From Macrobrachium rosenbergii (Eukaryota; Arthropoda; Malacostraca; Decapoda; Palaemonidae), in assembly GCF_040412425.1 (NCBI RefSeq), contig NC_089784.1, positions 37,253,070 through 37,317,069 on the forward strand: a DNA stretch of 64,000 bases. The letters are read 5' to 3'. Position numbers and translations under genes: made by a program. Of the stretch, positions 52,617 to 64,000 are shown one piece after another. The notes under the pieces are model-generated. The model saw only the letters and a program-made list of their open reading frames with translations. It made no database searches and had not been told where the DNA came from. Position 1 is the first letter of the stretch; each line of letters starts with the position of its first letter.

Positions 52617-52955
52617 AATAAAAACAAGTAAAATATGCGCCGAAGTTTCTTCTGCGCAAGCGAGTTGTATGTACAGCGTATAATACTGTATGACCCGCGG
52701 CCCATGAAATTTCAGACACGACCCGGTGGTGGCCTGTCCTATGGCGTTACCAGATGCACAATCATGGCTAACTTGAACCTTAAATAAAATAAAAACTACC
52801 GAGGCTAGAGGGCTGCAATTTAGTATGTTAGATGATTGGAGGGTGGATGACCAACAGCCCTCTAGTCTCAGTAGTTTTTAAAATCTGAGGGCGGGAGGAA
52901 AAAGTGCGGACGGAGAGATGAAGCCATCTTAATAGTTTTCTTTTACAGAAATCTA
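52617..52955 (+). repeat. Dispersed repeat family B, copy 3
   Basis: Same layout as copies 1 and 2: ACAAGTAAAATATGCGCCG start, a first hairpin (GCGCCGAAG/CTTCTGCGC, one mismatch), GGTGGTGGCCTGTCCTATGG and the left hairpin arm at about 52794-52829. The right arm has lost its inner third (only CAGCCCTCTAGTCTCAGTAG remains). It ends AGTTTTCTTTTACAGAAA. Confidence 0.8.
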
Positions 52956-53475
52956 AAACGGCTCATAACTATTATAAATTTTAAACTGACCTGAGCTACA
53001 TACGTTGCCTTGGTTTAAAAAAATGCGAGTTCTTTTTAATATTTTTCTTTCTATAAAAATGAACTCTGCAGGGAAAGTTGAAGATTGGAGTGTGATTCCT
53101 AGAGATTTGTTAAACTCTGGAATGCAAAATGAAGATATCTTTCGAATCATCACGGGATAGGATCATAATGGTATAATTTTCAACGTGATTTGGGCTTCCT
53201 GCTTTGCCCAGGAGGCAAAATTCCACTTTTTTGAAACCCTGTCGTTGCCCCCTTTAGAGTCTAATTCATTGACAACAATTCCAGTCTCTACTGAATATCC
53301 TCTCTTCTCCTTTCTAACCCGTTTTTCCTTAGTTCCATTATTCGATGAAACTATAAAATAAGGGAGGATTAGGATATGTAATGGAGCCATTCATTACCGG
53401 TTCCTGATATTTTCCATACTTTTACTAACATAGAATATTTTCCTAAACAATTAATTAACTTTTCATTAATCTTAT

Positions 53476-53479
<4 letters not shown>
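52956..53479. other. Unique DNA, no gene recognised
   Basis: The minus frames 52953-53153 and 53163-53390 carry no known motif. Confidence 0.45.

Positions 53480-53555
<76 letters not shown>
53480..53555. repeat. (GA)n microsatellite
   Basis: About 37 GA units. Confidence 0.97.
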
Positions 53556-53558
<3 letters not shown>

Positions 53559-54123
53559 TAATGTTGTGATTACATAAATGAATCAAGTAGCCTCAAAGAA
53601 TGAATCAGATCAAGGTATCAATGTTTTGTTTAATCGAACAGGGTGTTCTATGAGAAGCCAAATCACAGTGTTTGACTACACTCAGTTTAAAAGTAACGCA
53701 TCTGCGTTATGATGTTAGCTAGGGATAGTAGGTTCTCGAAACAAATTAGCGATATTATACCTTTAACAAGATTCAAAATAATTTTGCCTCAAAGTAACTG
53801 TGGTCGAGGTTGGTTAAATTTATCATTATAAAAAATCTAGAGCTTATCTAGCAGAATCGTGACCATGCAGAACAATACACCTAGAAAGGCTTTCTCATAT
53901 AAGGCAATGTATTACGGACAAAAAAATAAAAGAAACACCACAATAATCCAGAATATGGAAAGGACTTTATAATAATAAAATTAGTCCTATTTTACAGAAA
54001 GCAGTGTGTACACTCGTGTTTTTCCGTGTGTAATACAGATGGTCCTCGGGTAATGAATCCCTTCTGGTTATAAAAATATTATAAGAAAAAGGCATAGTAA
54101 CAGCATGTAAACAGCACAGGTAC

Positions 54124-54147
54124 AACAATAACAACAACAACAACAAC

Positions 54148-54200
<53 letters not shown>
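54124..54200. repeat. (AAC)n-(AAT)n microsatellite
   Basis: CAA units grade into about 20 AAT units. Confidence 0.95.
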
Positions 54201-54201
<1 letters not shown>

Positions 54202-55530
54202 TTAGACTATTCCTGTTAAGGTCAAAACCCTTCAGTTCTTTGAAAAATTAATACGTTCTAACAACTTGAAATTACATAGCTTTCGTCTATTTAAAAAAAA
54301 AAAGGTTTCTTGTACACATTTTGTGATGATTATGAAACTTGCATCACAACCAGTTTTATTTGTGTCACTTCTAAGTCGTTACTGACTATACAAAAAAAAA
54401 GTTTTGCTCACAATAATAAACAAAAGATTCCAGAATAAATCTTTTTTCCACCTGAAACTCAGTCATTCGTGAAATTGCCTTTTTTTATAGAGGTTTGACA
54501 AAAAAAAAATGAATATATGGTTAAATAGTTATAACTGCCCATACACGTCTACTTAACAGTACAAAAGACGACACAAAATAACTTATTTTTCATAACTATC
54601 TTTACCTTTAAATTTGTACTGTTATGTTATCATTTGTATTATTATCATAATTATTATTGTATCCACGTACAATTTATCGAAAAAGTCATTAGCTCGCTGG
54701 TATTTGTGTAACAAAAGGCAAAAATAGCTATATGGAGTTGAAGAAATAAGTGGGATTAAAGATATGCATTATCATTATTGATACAGGTGAACAAAGTCAT
54801 TTGTAACATGTCCAAAAGGCCATTATCTTGCCAAGCTTATCCTGTGAAAAAGTAAATTTGTAGAATAAGGTAATGACAAATGAATAGTGGCGGAAATAAA
54901 AAACGAATAAACAAATAAATAGCACATAAAAATACAGACATAAATAATTCTGCGGAAAGAATTAAATAACATGGAAGGTAAAGACATTTCAAACCAATCT
55001 CGCATTAGATCAGCTAAGACCCTTTAGAGAGACAATGCATTTCACTAATCGGGAAGTTGGAAAAATCTACCATTAAATACTCTTATTTAGCCTCGATCGA
55101 AGGCCAAATAAAATGTGGAAAATCTAGACCAAGTAATAAGTGACCTTGAAGAACAGGAAATTTCCAAGTTTTAAAGAGAGAAGATCGCACGGTGCAAAAT
55201 AAATTGAATGAACACTGACGAAAATTTTTAATTACGTAAGAAAACGAACTAAATTCAGTAACAGCACACTGACGTCACTCAGTACACAGATTAAAGTATA
55301 TTAGATCTCAAAAGAGGAAGAAGTAAAGAGGGAAACGAAAGACGACAATGATGTGAAATGCAAGATGTGAGTAATGTGGAAAGCAGTTGACTTCTAAAAC
55401 ATCCGAGGGAGATCACAAACATAACTCTAAAACAGAAAGAAAAAGATAGACTATCCAGTTACTTTACTTTGGATTTTAATAAAAATATATAGCTTTAATG
55501 TAATAATTGCCATCCTAAGTATAGTATACA
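54201..55530. other. Unique AT-rich DNA, no gene recognised
   Basis: No supported frame. Short poly-A runs only. Confidence 0.5.
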
Positions 55531-55532
55531 AT

Positions 55533-55570
55533 ATATATACATATACATATATATATATTATATATATATA

Positions 55571-55666
<96 letters not shown>
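55533..55666. repeat. (TA)n tracts
   Basis: Short mixed TA/ACATA blocks, then TA at about 55580-55665. Confidence 0.95.
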
Positions 55667-55669
<3 letters not shown>

Positions 55670-55841
55670 TAGCACTTCAGTTTAGGGATGAATAAATACA
55701 GTAGTATTGCAGCAGTCGTCTTGTTTATTTCTCCTGAGGGCTGGAAAAGAACTGAGACATTTGAAGACTTGCCAGTAAATTGTGGGAACTACATATGCAT
55801 TAGCGCTCAGAGAAAATGCAGTAAAAACTAGTCCAAAAATT

Positions 55842-55844
<3 letters not shown>

Positions 55845-55907
<63 letters not shown>
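55845..55907. repeat. (TA)n microsatellite
   Basis: About 31 TA units. Confidence 0.97.
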
Positions 55908-55909
<2 letters not shown>

Positions 55910-56744
55910 GAGTATGCTTGTGTGTCCAATTACTGTAATCTGACAGCGTTCAATGAAATAAAAAGGCCAACCAAAGAACAGTGACTTAAAAGTTCATATA
56001 TTTCAACCGACACTACGACAATCTTGATCACAAATTACTGAGAAAAAAGCTAGGTGACTAGAAGATTTGTATACAACGTGCCCGTGTAGAATAAACGACT
56101 TGGGCTCACTAACAGGAACAGAGAAGGTGACTGACTCTTGTGAGTGAGAGGTTAAAGCGTCGTTCTACTCAGTACTCATTAGGACTAGGGGCAGATCCCT
56201 TGAGACAGGTACTTCATGATAATAACTCTTACAATAAGATATTATCCGTGTTGTCAAATTTGAAGTGGAACTCTGAAGGATTAAAATTCCTAGTTTGACT
56301 GATGATTATATGTTTTAGAACTACCTTTGCAAAGGTAGTCAGGCCATACCTTCATATCGTTAATCCTGCAACAATCTCTATGATATGGATCTTCCATCCT
56401 ACAAGCATAAATTCCACTGCAATCATTGCATGGTATTTTACAAGCAACAGAATCAGCTTATATTTTTTTATTTAGATATACATAAAGTAGCGAACTACCT
56501 ACTATTTTGGGACAATGAAAAGTCAACAGATTGTCGGACAGAAGGTACTCAGTAACTTTTGTATGTTTTCAACAATATAGAGTTTTACTTTGATGTTAAA
56601 GTCTATTTGTCTGCTGTTTGAATGATCATTACAATATTTTTGGTTCGCTTTGTTAATAGGATTCTCGAATATATTGGACTGAGTGACTGAGTCAAATGTT
56701 GACGATATGTCCTGATTTTGCTTTTCAGATGAATATATGTGTGT
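55908..56744. other. Unique DNA, no gene recognised
   Basis: Open frames extending here from the TA cluster downstream on the minus strand are read-through. No domain is seen. Confidence 0.45.
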
Positions 56745-56746
56745 GT

Positions 56747-56820
<74 letters not shown>

Positions 56821-56857
56821 TATATATATATATATAGACAGATGGATAGATACATAG

Positions 56858-56938
<81 letters not shown>

Positions 56939-56955
56939 GATGGATAGATACATAG

Positions 56956-57014
<59 letters not shown>

Positions 57015-57056
57015 TACAATATATATTATATACACACACACACATATATATACAGT
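56745..57056. repeat. (TA)n cluster with a 28-bp motif repeated 98 bp apart
   Basis: TA tracts at 56751-56815, 56868-56933 and 56962-57006. TAGACAGATGGATAGATACA followed by TAGATATA occurs identically at 56835-56862 and 56933-56960. Confidence 0.93.
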
Positions 57057-57229
57057 ATATAAACGTGTATGTGTATATTTTTGGGGGCCAGTGCATCTGC
57101 CCATGACGAGCTCCCAGCCTACTGCCAGCCAGTCCAACCAGACATAAATGGTACCAGTGTCTGTTGAAAAAAAAAAAAAGTGGTTTGAGGATAGCAATAT
57201 AACTTACCCATGAAGACTTGTTGAGAAAC

Positions 57230-57233
<4 letters not shown>

Positions 57234-57293
<60 letters not shown>

Positions 57294-57298
57294 CACTG

Positions 57299-57329
<31 letters not shown>
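57234..57329. repeat. (TA)n-(GT)n microsatellite
   Basis: About 27 TA units, TACATATACACTG, then 11 GT units. Confidence 0.95.
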
Positions 57330-57330
<1 letters not shown>

Positions 57331-57735
57331 AAGTCATGAAACCGGTCGTATGCCAGCATGAGAAAACAGTTCAAATTCAAAACAATTATATCATTAAGGT
57401 TACTTTTGCACTGAAGAATGTATACTTCGGATGTGTTAGAGGAGAAAAAGACCCAGAAACTACTTGACAGATTGTGTGAAAAGGCATTACAAAGCAAAGG
57501 CTTTAATATCAAAGATCTCGAAGCTGCATGTAACAAAGAGGTGCATACAAGGGGGATAGACATGCTATGATTAACCTTCTGAATACGTCATCATTCTGTA
57601 ATTCTGCTGTTAAAGTATGAATGGGGCAGGAACTGATATGTTGATTTTTTCTCCTTGACACCCTCTTTTTGTTAGGGGAAACGATCTAATGTTTTATATA
57701 TAACACCCTCTTTTTGTTAAGGGAAACGATCTAAT

Positions 57736-57760
<25 letters not shown>
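57327..57760 (+). pseudogene. LINE ORF2 C-terminal remnant and 3' end
   Basis: From about 57421 one frame reads EEKKTQKLLDRLCEKALQSK, GFNIKDLEAACNKEVHT and RGIDML-stop. This matches the '(R)W.DR..ED...KGL...D....A.DR..WR' C-terminal block of LINE ORF2. The VMKP segment right after the (GT)n corresponds to the preceding 'GHVMR'. At 57612 onward TTAAAGTATGAATGGGGCAG, GACACCCTCT and TGTTAGGGGAA parallel the 3' UTR of the LINE at 46930-46995. The segment GACACCCTCTTTTTGTTAGG through ATCTAATGTTT is then tandemly duplicated. Confidence 0.65.
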
Positions 57761-57773
<13 letters not shown>

Positions 57774-57851
57774 AATGTGATATATTTTTTCTCCTTGTAT
57801 ATGTATATCTAATGTTTTATATATACCCTCTTTTGTTAGTATATATATAAT

Positions 57852-57920
<69 letters not shown>
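57656..57920. repeat. Tandem duplication of LINE 3' sequence and (TA)n tracts
   Basis: ACACCCTCTTTTTGTTA, GGGGAAACGATCTAATGTTT is present twice, and a third, eroded copy (TACCCTCTTTTGTTAG) lies near 57825. TA tracts run at 57738-57770 and 57853-57919. Confidence 0.8.
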
Positions 57921-57925
<5 letters not shown>

Positions 57926-58223
57926 TTGTGTGCTTTCAGTACACAAGCATCAGTTGTTATTTGCCACTTCATGGTAATTAAGTATATCTTTCAGTGTTTA
58001 CTTCGTATTATTAAATGCTTTGGTATTCTTTCAAAAACACACTGACTTCAATTAAAATGCATCACTCAGGCAATCTTCTATAATAACGGAATAACATTTG
58101 ATAAATAAGCCCATGCTTATTATTTTATATGCATTCCATATATTTTTTTTTTTTTTTCGACTTATTTTTTTATTTTTATTTTATATTCTATAATTGATTG
58201 AAGCTAGAGATAGAATATCTAAG

Positions 58224-58321
58224 AAATTAGTGATATTTATGAGAAAGTTAACATTACGTTTAAAATCAATCAAAATTAGTGATATTTATGAGAAAGCTAA
58301 CATTACGTTTAAAATAAATCA
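58224..58321. repeat. 49-bp tandem duplication
   Basis: AAATTAGTGATATTTATGAG, AAAG(T/C)TAACATTACG and TTTAAAAT(C/A)AATCA occur at 58224 and 58273. Confidence 0.88.
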
Positions 58322-58583
58322 AGTAAGTTATATTTACTTGAACAATTAACCTAATAATTCTCAAAAATGGAAAAAAGACAATTAAATAAGTAATATTTTT
58401 TGTCAAGTACAGAAAGTACACAATTAAATGAGCGATATTTATCAGATAATTTAACGTATCTAACGACAATTACCAAACCGATGTAGCTAGGCAAGTACCA
58501 TTATAAGAACACTTCATCTACCTAAAATCAAGAACGAAAGGAACATAGCCAGGGTAATACTTATTGTAGCAGTTCGTCTACTT

Positions 58584-59297
58584 CTGGCATGGGCAATCTT
58601 TTGACAACTGCGGGTTGCTTTATAAATTTACGAAGTGGCCTTGGAAAGCACGATATATTTTTGTGATAATTGTTTCCGACAAGTATTTTGTCATAATGCA
58701 GCTATAGAGTTACTAATATACTTGTGTATATTTTCTGAAAAAATGCTAAAAACATTATTAATATGACATTTTTCACATCTAAAAAAATTTCAATACAATA
58801 ACACAAGAACACAGAGAATATTCAATGGACATAACTTAATCTCTATTGTAATAACAGACATATAAAGTATACAAACGCTCCAGAAACGCTGCTCTTGTTT
58901 TGTTTCTTCATTAGCATATATTATTTCCAGTACATAACTAAGATAAAAGAAAATTATAAACACGGAACTTTCTGAAACCGTTAAAGGTCACAGGTGCGCA
59001 GGATTCTGGTCGTAAACTGGAGTCACGTGTTTATATGACAGAAACGGTTATGGCTGTACTTTTAAAATGTAGTTTAAATTTCCACACCTTTTCTTTTCTC
59101 TTAATACAATAAACGCGCTGAATAGCATGGTACAATATGGGCTAATAAGTGTAACTCTTGACTCTAATAATAATAATGATATTTTTCTTTTACAAAGTGA
59201 TGTTTGACGATAATGAAAAATAAGTGACGACAGAGGTCCGCCTACATGCAACTCGAAGGTCACATGTGGCCCGCGGGTCGTAGGTTACCCAGACATG
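58584..59297. mobile_element. hAT-like non-autonomous element, 714 bp
   Basis: The left end CTGGCATGGGCAATCTTTTG and right end GGTCGTAGGTTACCCAGACATG (read in two parts) form imperfect inverted termini of the CAGGCATGGGCAACC type. Subterminal GCGGG (left) and CCCGCGGGTCG (right) are also characteristic of such hAT elements. Flanking octamers GTCTACTT (58576-58583) and GTCTACAG (59298-59305) match at 6 of 8. No transposase frame. Confidence 0.65.
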
Positions 59298-59305
59298 GTC
59301 TACAG

Positions 59306-60530
<1,225 letters not shown>

Positions 60531-60802
60531 GTCCATAAAAACACCAAAAGGCCATAATTTATTCATATGTTTATAATTGCTATCTTCAATATGCAAATAT
60601 AACATGAAAATCGTTATTTATTATTTTAAGAACAAATATTATTTACAAAAAAATTATGTAAATTAAAATGTGTAAGTAAAAAAAAAAAGGAACCAGTGCT
60701 CAAAAAACCATCCAAATGAGAAGGAGAAAACGGACCATACCAACCTTTATTCAAATAAAGAGGATGTAACGTTGGAGTTCAAAGACTGTAAAGCTTTGAT
60801 GT

Positions 60803-60805
<3 letters not shown>

Positions 60806-60869
<64 letters not shown>

Positions 60870-60990
60870 TATAATATATTTATATATATATATCTACAGG
60901 CACAGACACACACTTACACACACACACACACACACACACACACGTATTATATATTATATATATAGTTACATATATATATATATATATATA
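60806..60990. repeat. (TA)n, (CA)n and (TA)n tracts
   Basis: TA at 60806-60864, CA at about 60910-60943, TA at 60969-60990. Confidence 0.93.
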
Positions 60991-63307
60991 ATATATATGT
61001 GGCATTTATTTTGCAGTATTTGATTGCGTTTGATGCGTTGTTAAGCATCCATTTCGTTTCAGCTAGACAGAATTTAACAGAAATGTCAGTCATCATTCAC
61101 AAACGTTATCGGTTTTACTCAACTGGATTTTCAAGAAAAAACTGATCCATGGAAGGAATTTTATAAATATACTGTAAAGTATATCAAAACCTTGACCACT
61201 AGGAGATTGGGGAATATTCAAGCTTAACTAAATGTTGATTGCCAAAACTGAAAAGCACCTACAGCTTCAATTCTTAACTGAAATGAAATAATAAAAATTA
61301 ATGTTTTAACAACAGTTATCATTACGTAAAATGTACAGTCTGCAACCACAATCTCCACATATGGAAATACTAACACACTTCCCAAATAAGTAGATAGTAT
61401 AACGATGGTAGGAAATAGCAAAATACTAATAAAAAATTAAATCAGAGGTGATAGTGAAGAGCTGAAGTTGTTTAAGTAGGCGCAAACAAGAAAGCTGTTC
61501 AAAAGAACGATTTACTTTGGACCCATTTACTAGGTTTATCTATCTTTAACGTTTAAGAAACCGAGAAGAGCTTGTCTGCCCATGCAAATTTTTTGCTAGA
61601 CTTTTTCAAAAGTAATGACTGCAGCAGCTCACAGAACTGGACAAGTGAAATGTTGCGAGAAGCAGATATGTTGCGAGAAACAGATAAGTACAACCACCTC
61701 CACCTCCTGTAGGACACCTATAAGTCAGAATTCCCTCCGGCCAAAACGTTCTCTTTTTGCTGATAGGCCTGAACACCGAGAGCGGACATTTCAAGAAACG
61801 AAGACAAAAGTTAAAAATTAATTTGTACTTCATTGTGAATGATAAAGGATTTGTATTATACAGACTTTGTATAAACTGAAATATACTTACTATAAGAAGG
61901 AATTGAGGAAGATTGTTGTAAAAGAAATATAGACATGAATGTGAGTGAATGAATGAATGCACCAAATATCTAGTATATACACCAAAACATAACAACTTCG
62001 AGTGACAAATGGAAATAAGAAGTGTAACCTAAATATAAGACATCAATTGAAGTTAAAAGCCATCATAATCAAGATTTTTATAAGGTAAGGATGTACTTAA
62101 AATATTCTCAAAGGCTTATCAATCACATTACAGTACAATCCAATGTTTACCACAAATTGTTACAGAATTATTTTAGAAAAAATCTTAAAACCGTGAATAA
62201 AACTCAATCATTCTCAATTACCATAAAGAATCGAGGCAAGGATCGAGGCGCTCTCTTCCTCGGCAATGTCTTGTCAACGATGTTGGTCACAAAGTTGAAA
62301 CGGTAGTCCTGGAAGCTGACGAAATGACTTTTTTTGCGGGGAGGTGGGACGAGTACCGTCGTGGTTTGTTATCAGACACTAAACGAACTTGTAAACCAAC
62401 GAGTTTCGAATGTTCAGCGGCAGCAGATAAAAAAGCAATTTTTATTTCTCTGTATATGGCTGGAACCGACTGCTAAATAGATATACTAGCTGTCCGTTCC
62501 AGCCATATTTACCCAGCGTGGACGGCTTTAACGGAAAAGCAGCTATTTCAAATTCAACGTTATGGCAGGAGGACTACAATTTATTTTAATTGGTTTTCTT
62601 AGAATTTTATATTTAGTTCAGTGAAACTGGAGCATAAACGAAACAGAGAAACAGAGAACTGAGTAGAATGAAGCAGTGTTAAAATAATGTACTGAGTCCT
62701 AATGAAACGGAAATGGATCATGAAACTAGTAATAACGTATTAAAGCGAAACAAGATACAGTAGAAAATGAAACAAGGAAAGGTTTTCAATCAGGAGCGTA
62801 AAATAAAGCCGTGTTGTAACAACCTACAGATGAATGAATGAATAAATAAATGAAGTGAATCGGAAATGAAACAACGACCATATCGAGAATGACACCCTTC
62901 CATGTAATTACAGCCGGTGAAATCTATTCCTTTAGACGCAAATGACTTTACTTCATTAAACAAACAGGCTCTAGCGGGGTTTAAAACATTATTTAATTAC
63001 ATTTCTCATTCAGCAACTACGAAAAGATAATTTTTAAAGAACAATGCCCTTAGCTAACAGTTAACATACACAGAAACTGGGAGAGGAAATACTGTTACTC
63101 CTTCACAAGACAGAAACCTTATGATTTTTTCATGTTAGTCTCCTGTTTGTGTAATTACCTTACAGTATTATTGTTATTATTGTATCGAGAATTATGAAAT
63201 TATAACTTACTGCTTCATATAAAAATCATGCAAATTTTTTTAGTAAAAACAACTAAAATCTACAAAATCCCTTCTGACTGTCACTAAGCCTCCCTTTCTC
63301 CCACCAT
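60991..63307. other. Unique DNA, no gene recognised
   Basis: About 2.3 kb with low repeat content. Frames 61606-61995 (minus, 129 codons) and 62091-62306 (plus, 71 codons) have no recognisable domains. A 13-bp perfect inverted repeat ATATGGCTGGAAC (62454-62466 and 62496-62508) encloses 29 nt. Confidence 0.45.
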
Positions 63308-63560
<253 letters not shown>

Positions 63561-63705
63561 GGGTTAGTGAGATTTAAAAGCACAAATTGTCAGAAAATTT
63601 ATATAAATGAATTTTTCAGAATGCCTTACTATCTGGCAAAAAATGCCTCATTTCGTTTCCGAATCCATTAATTCGATCAGATCTTTAACACCCTACGCGA
63701 TCCAT

Positions 63706-63707
<2 letters not shown>

Positions 63708-63771
<64 letters not shown>
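63708..63771. repeat. (CT)n microsatellite
   Basis: About 32 CT units. The remaining 230 bp to the window end is unique with no gene recognised. Confidence 0.97.
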
Positions 63772-63773
<2 letters not shown>

Positions 63774-64000
63774 GTGACCTTTGGCGGCACACAGGTTATT
63801 CTTTTATTTTACACTCGCCATCACCCCTTTGACCTTTGCCATTTCGTGAAAAGGATGTCAAATCCGTTAGTTGAATTAGAAGTCGAGGGCAAAAATAAAC
63901 AGAAAAGGTAGAGCGGAATAAAAATACTGGGATGAGCTTACACATGGCTACCATCCCACGTTGCATTTAGTGTCCTATATCAGTCAGAAAACCTACCGTA

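Overview
The window looks like intergenic or intronic DNA from an animal genome saturated with microsatellites and transposable elements. I infer a decapod crustacean (shrimp, prawn or crab-like) from the extreme density of (TA)n, (GA/CT)n, (CA/GT)n and (AAT)n tracts and from dispersed repeats that I recall from decapod sequence. The species is not determinable. I could not support any intact host protein-coding gene, rRNA or canonical tRNA. Most open frames are read-through of dinucleotide repeats or shadows of decayed transposons.

Layout. At 1-5.7 kb the window opens inside the GIY-YIG end of a Penelope-like element (PLE-D). LINE C-terminal remnants follow, then a dispersed repeat (family A) beside another LINE tail, and a decayed reverse transcriptase segment. 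A second, nearly full-span but broken Penelope-like element (PLE-A) runs 5.9-8.0 kb, followed by a 313-bp hAT-type MITE with an 8-bp target duplication. At 9-22 kb lie microsatellites, three copies of a SINE (SINE-1), two copies of a hairpin-bearing repeat (family B), a LINE RT scrap and a 431-bp element with perfect terminal inverted repeats. At 22.9-28.3 kb are an inverted pair of tRNA-derived SINEs, a minus-strand Penelope-like element (PLE-B) with the best preserved RT and GIY-YIG frames, further tRNA-like SINEs and a foldback palindrome. At 28.8-38.6 kb are a second family A copy, a fourth SINE-1 copy, a CT-bearing minisatellite, the end of another Penelope-like element (PLE-C) with a hammerhead-ribozyme-like hairpin, a cluster of SINE-5 units and a tandem head/tail repeat family. 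At 41.6-48.4 kb are a possible LINE ORF1 remnant, a pyrimidine-rich block and a long decayed LINE ORF2 whose tail is repeated in inverted orientation 0.5 kb away. At 49-64 kb sequence is mostly unique, with a third family B copy, another LINE tail, a 714-bp hAT-like element and more microsatellites.

The only functional systems visible are selfish: four Penelope-like retroelements (RT plus GIY-YIG endonuclease, with hammerhead-like motifs at the ends or junctions of three of them), LINEs that may have mobilised the several tRNA-derived SINE families, and non-autonomous hAT or TIR elements. All coding copies carry stops or frameshifts, so this is a fossil record rather than an active locus. Several (TA)n tracts lie exactly at or near Penelope ends, suggesting a link between these elements and TA microsatellites.
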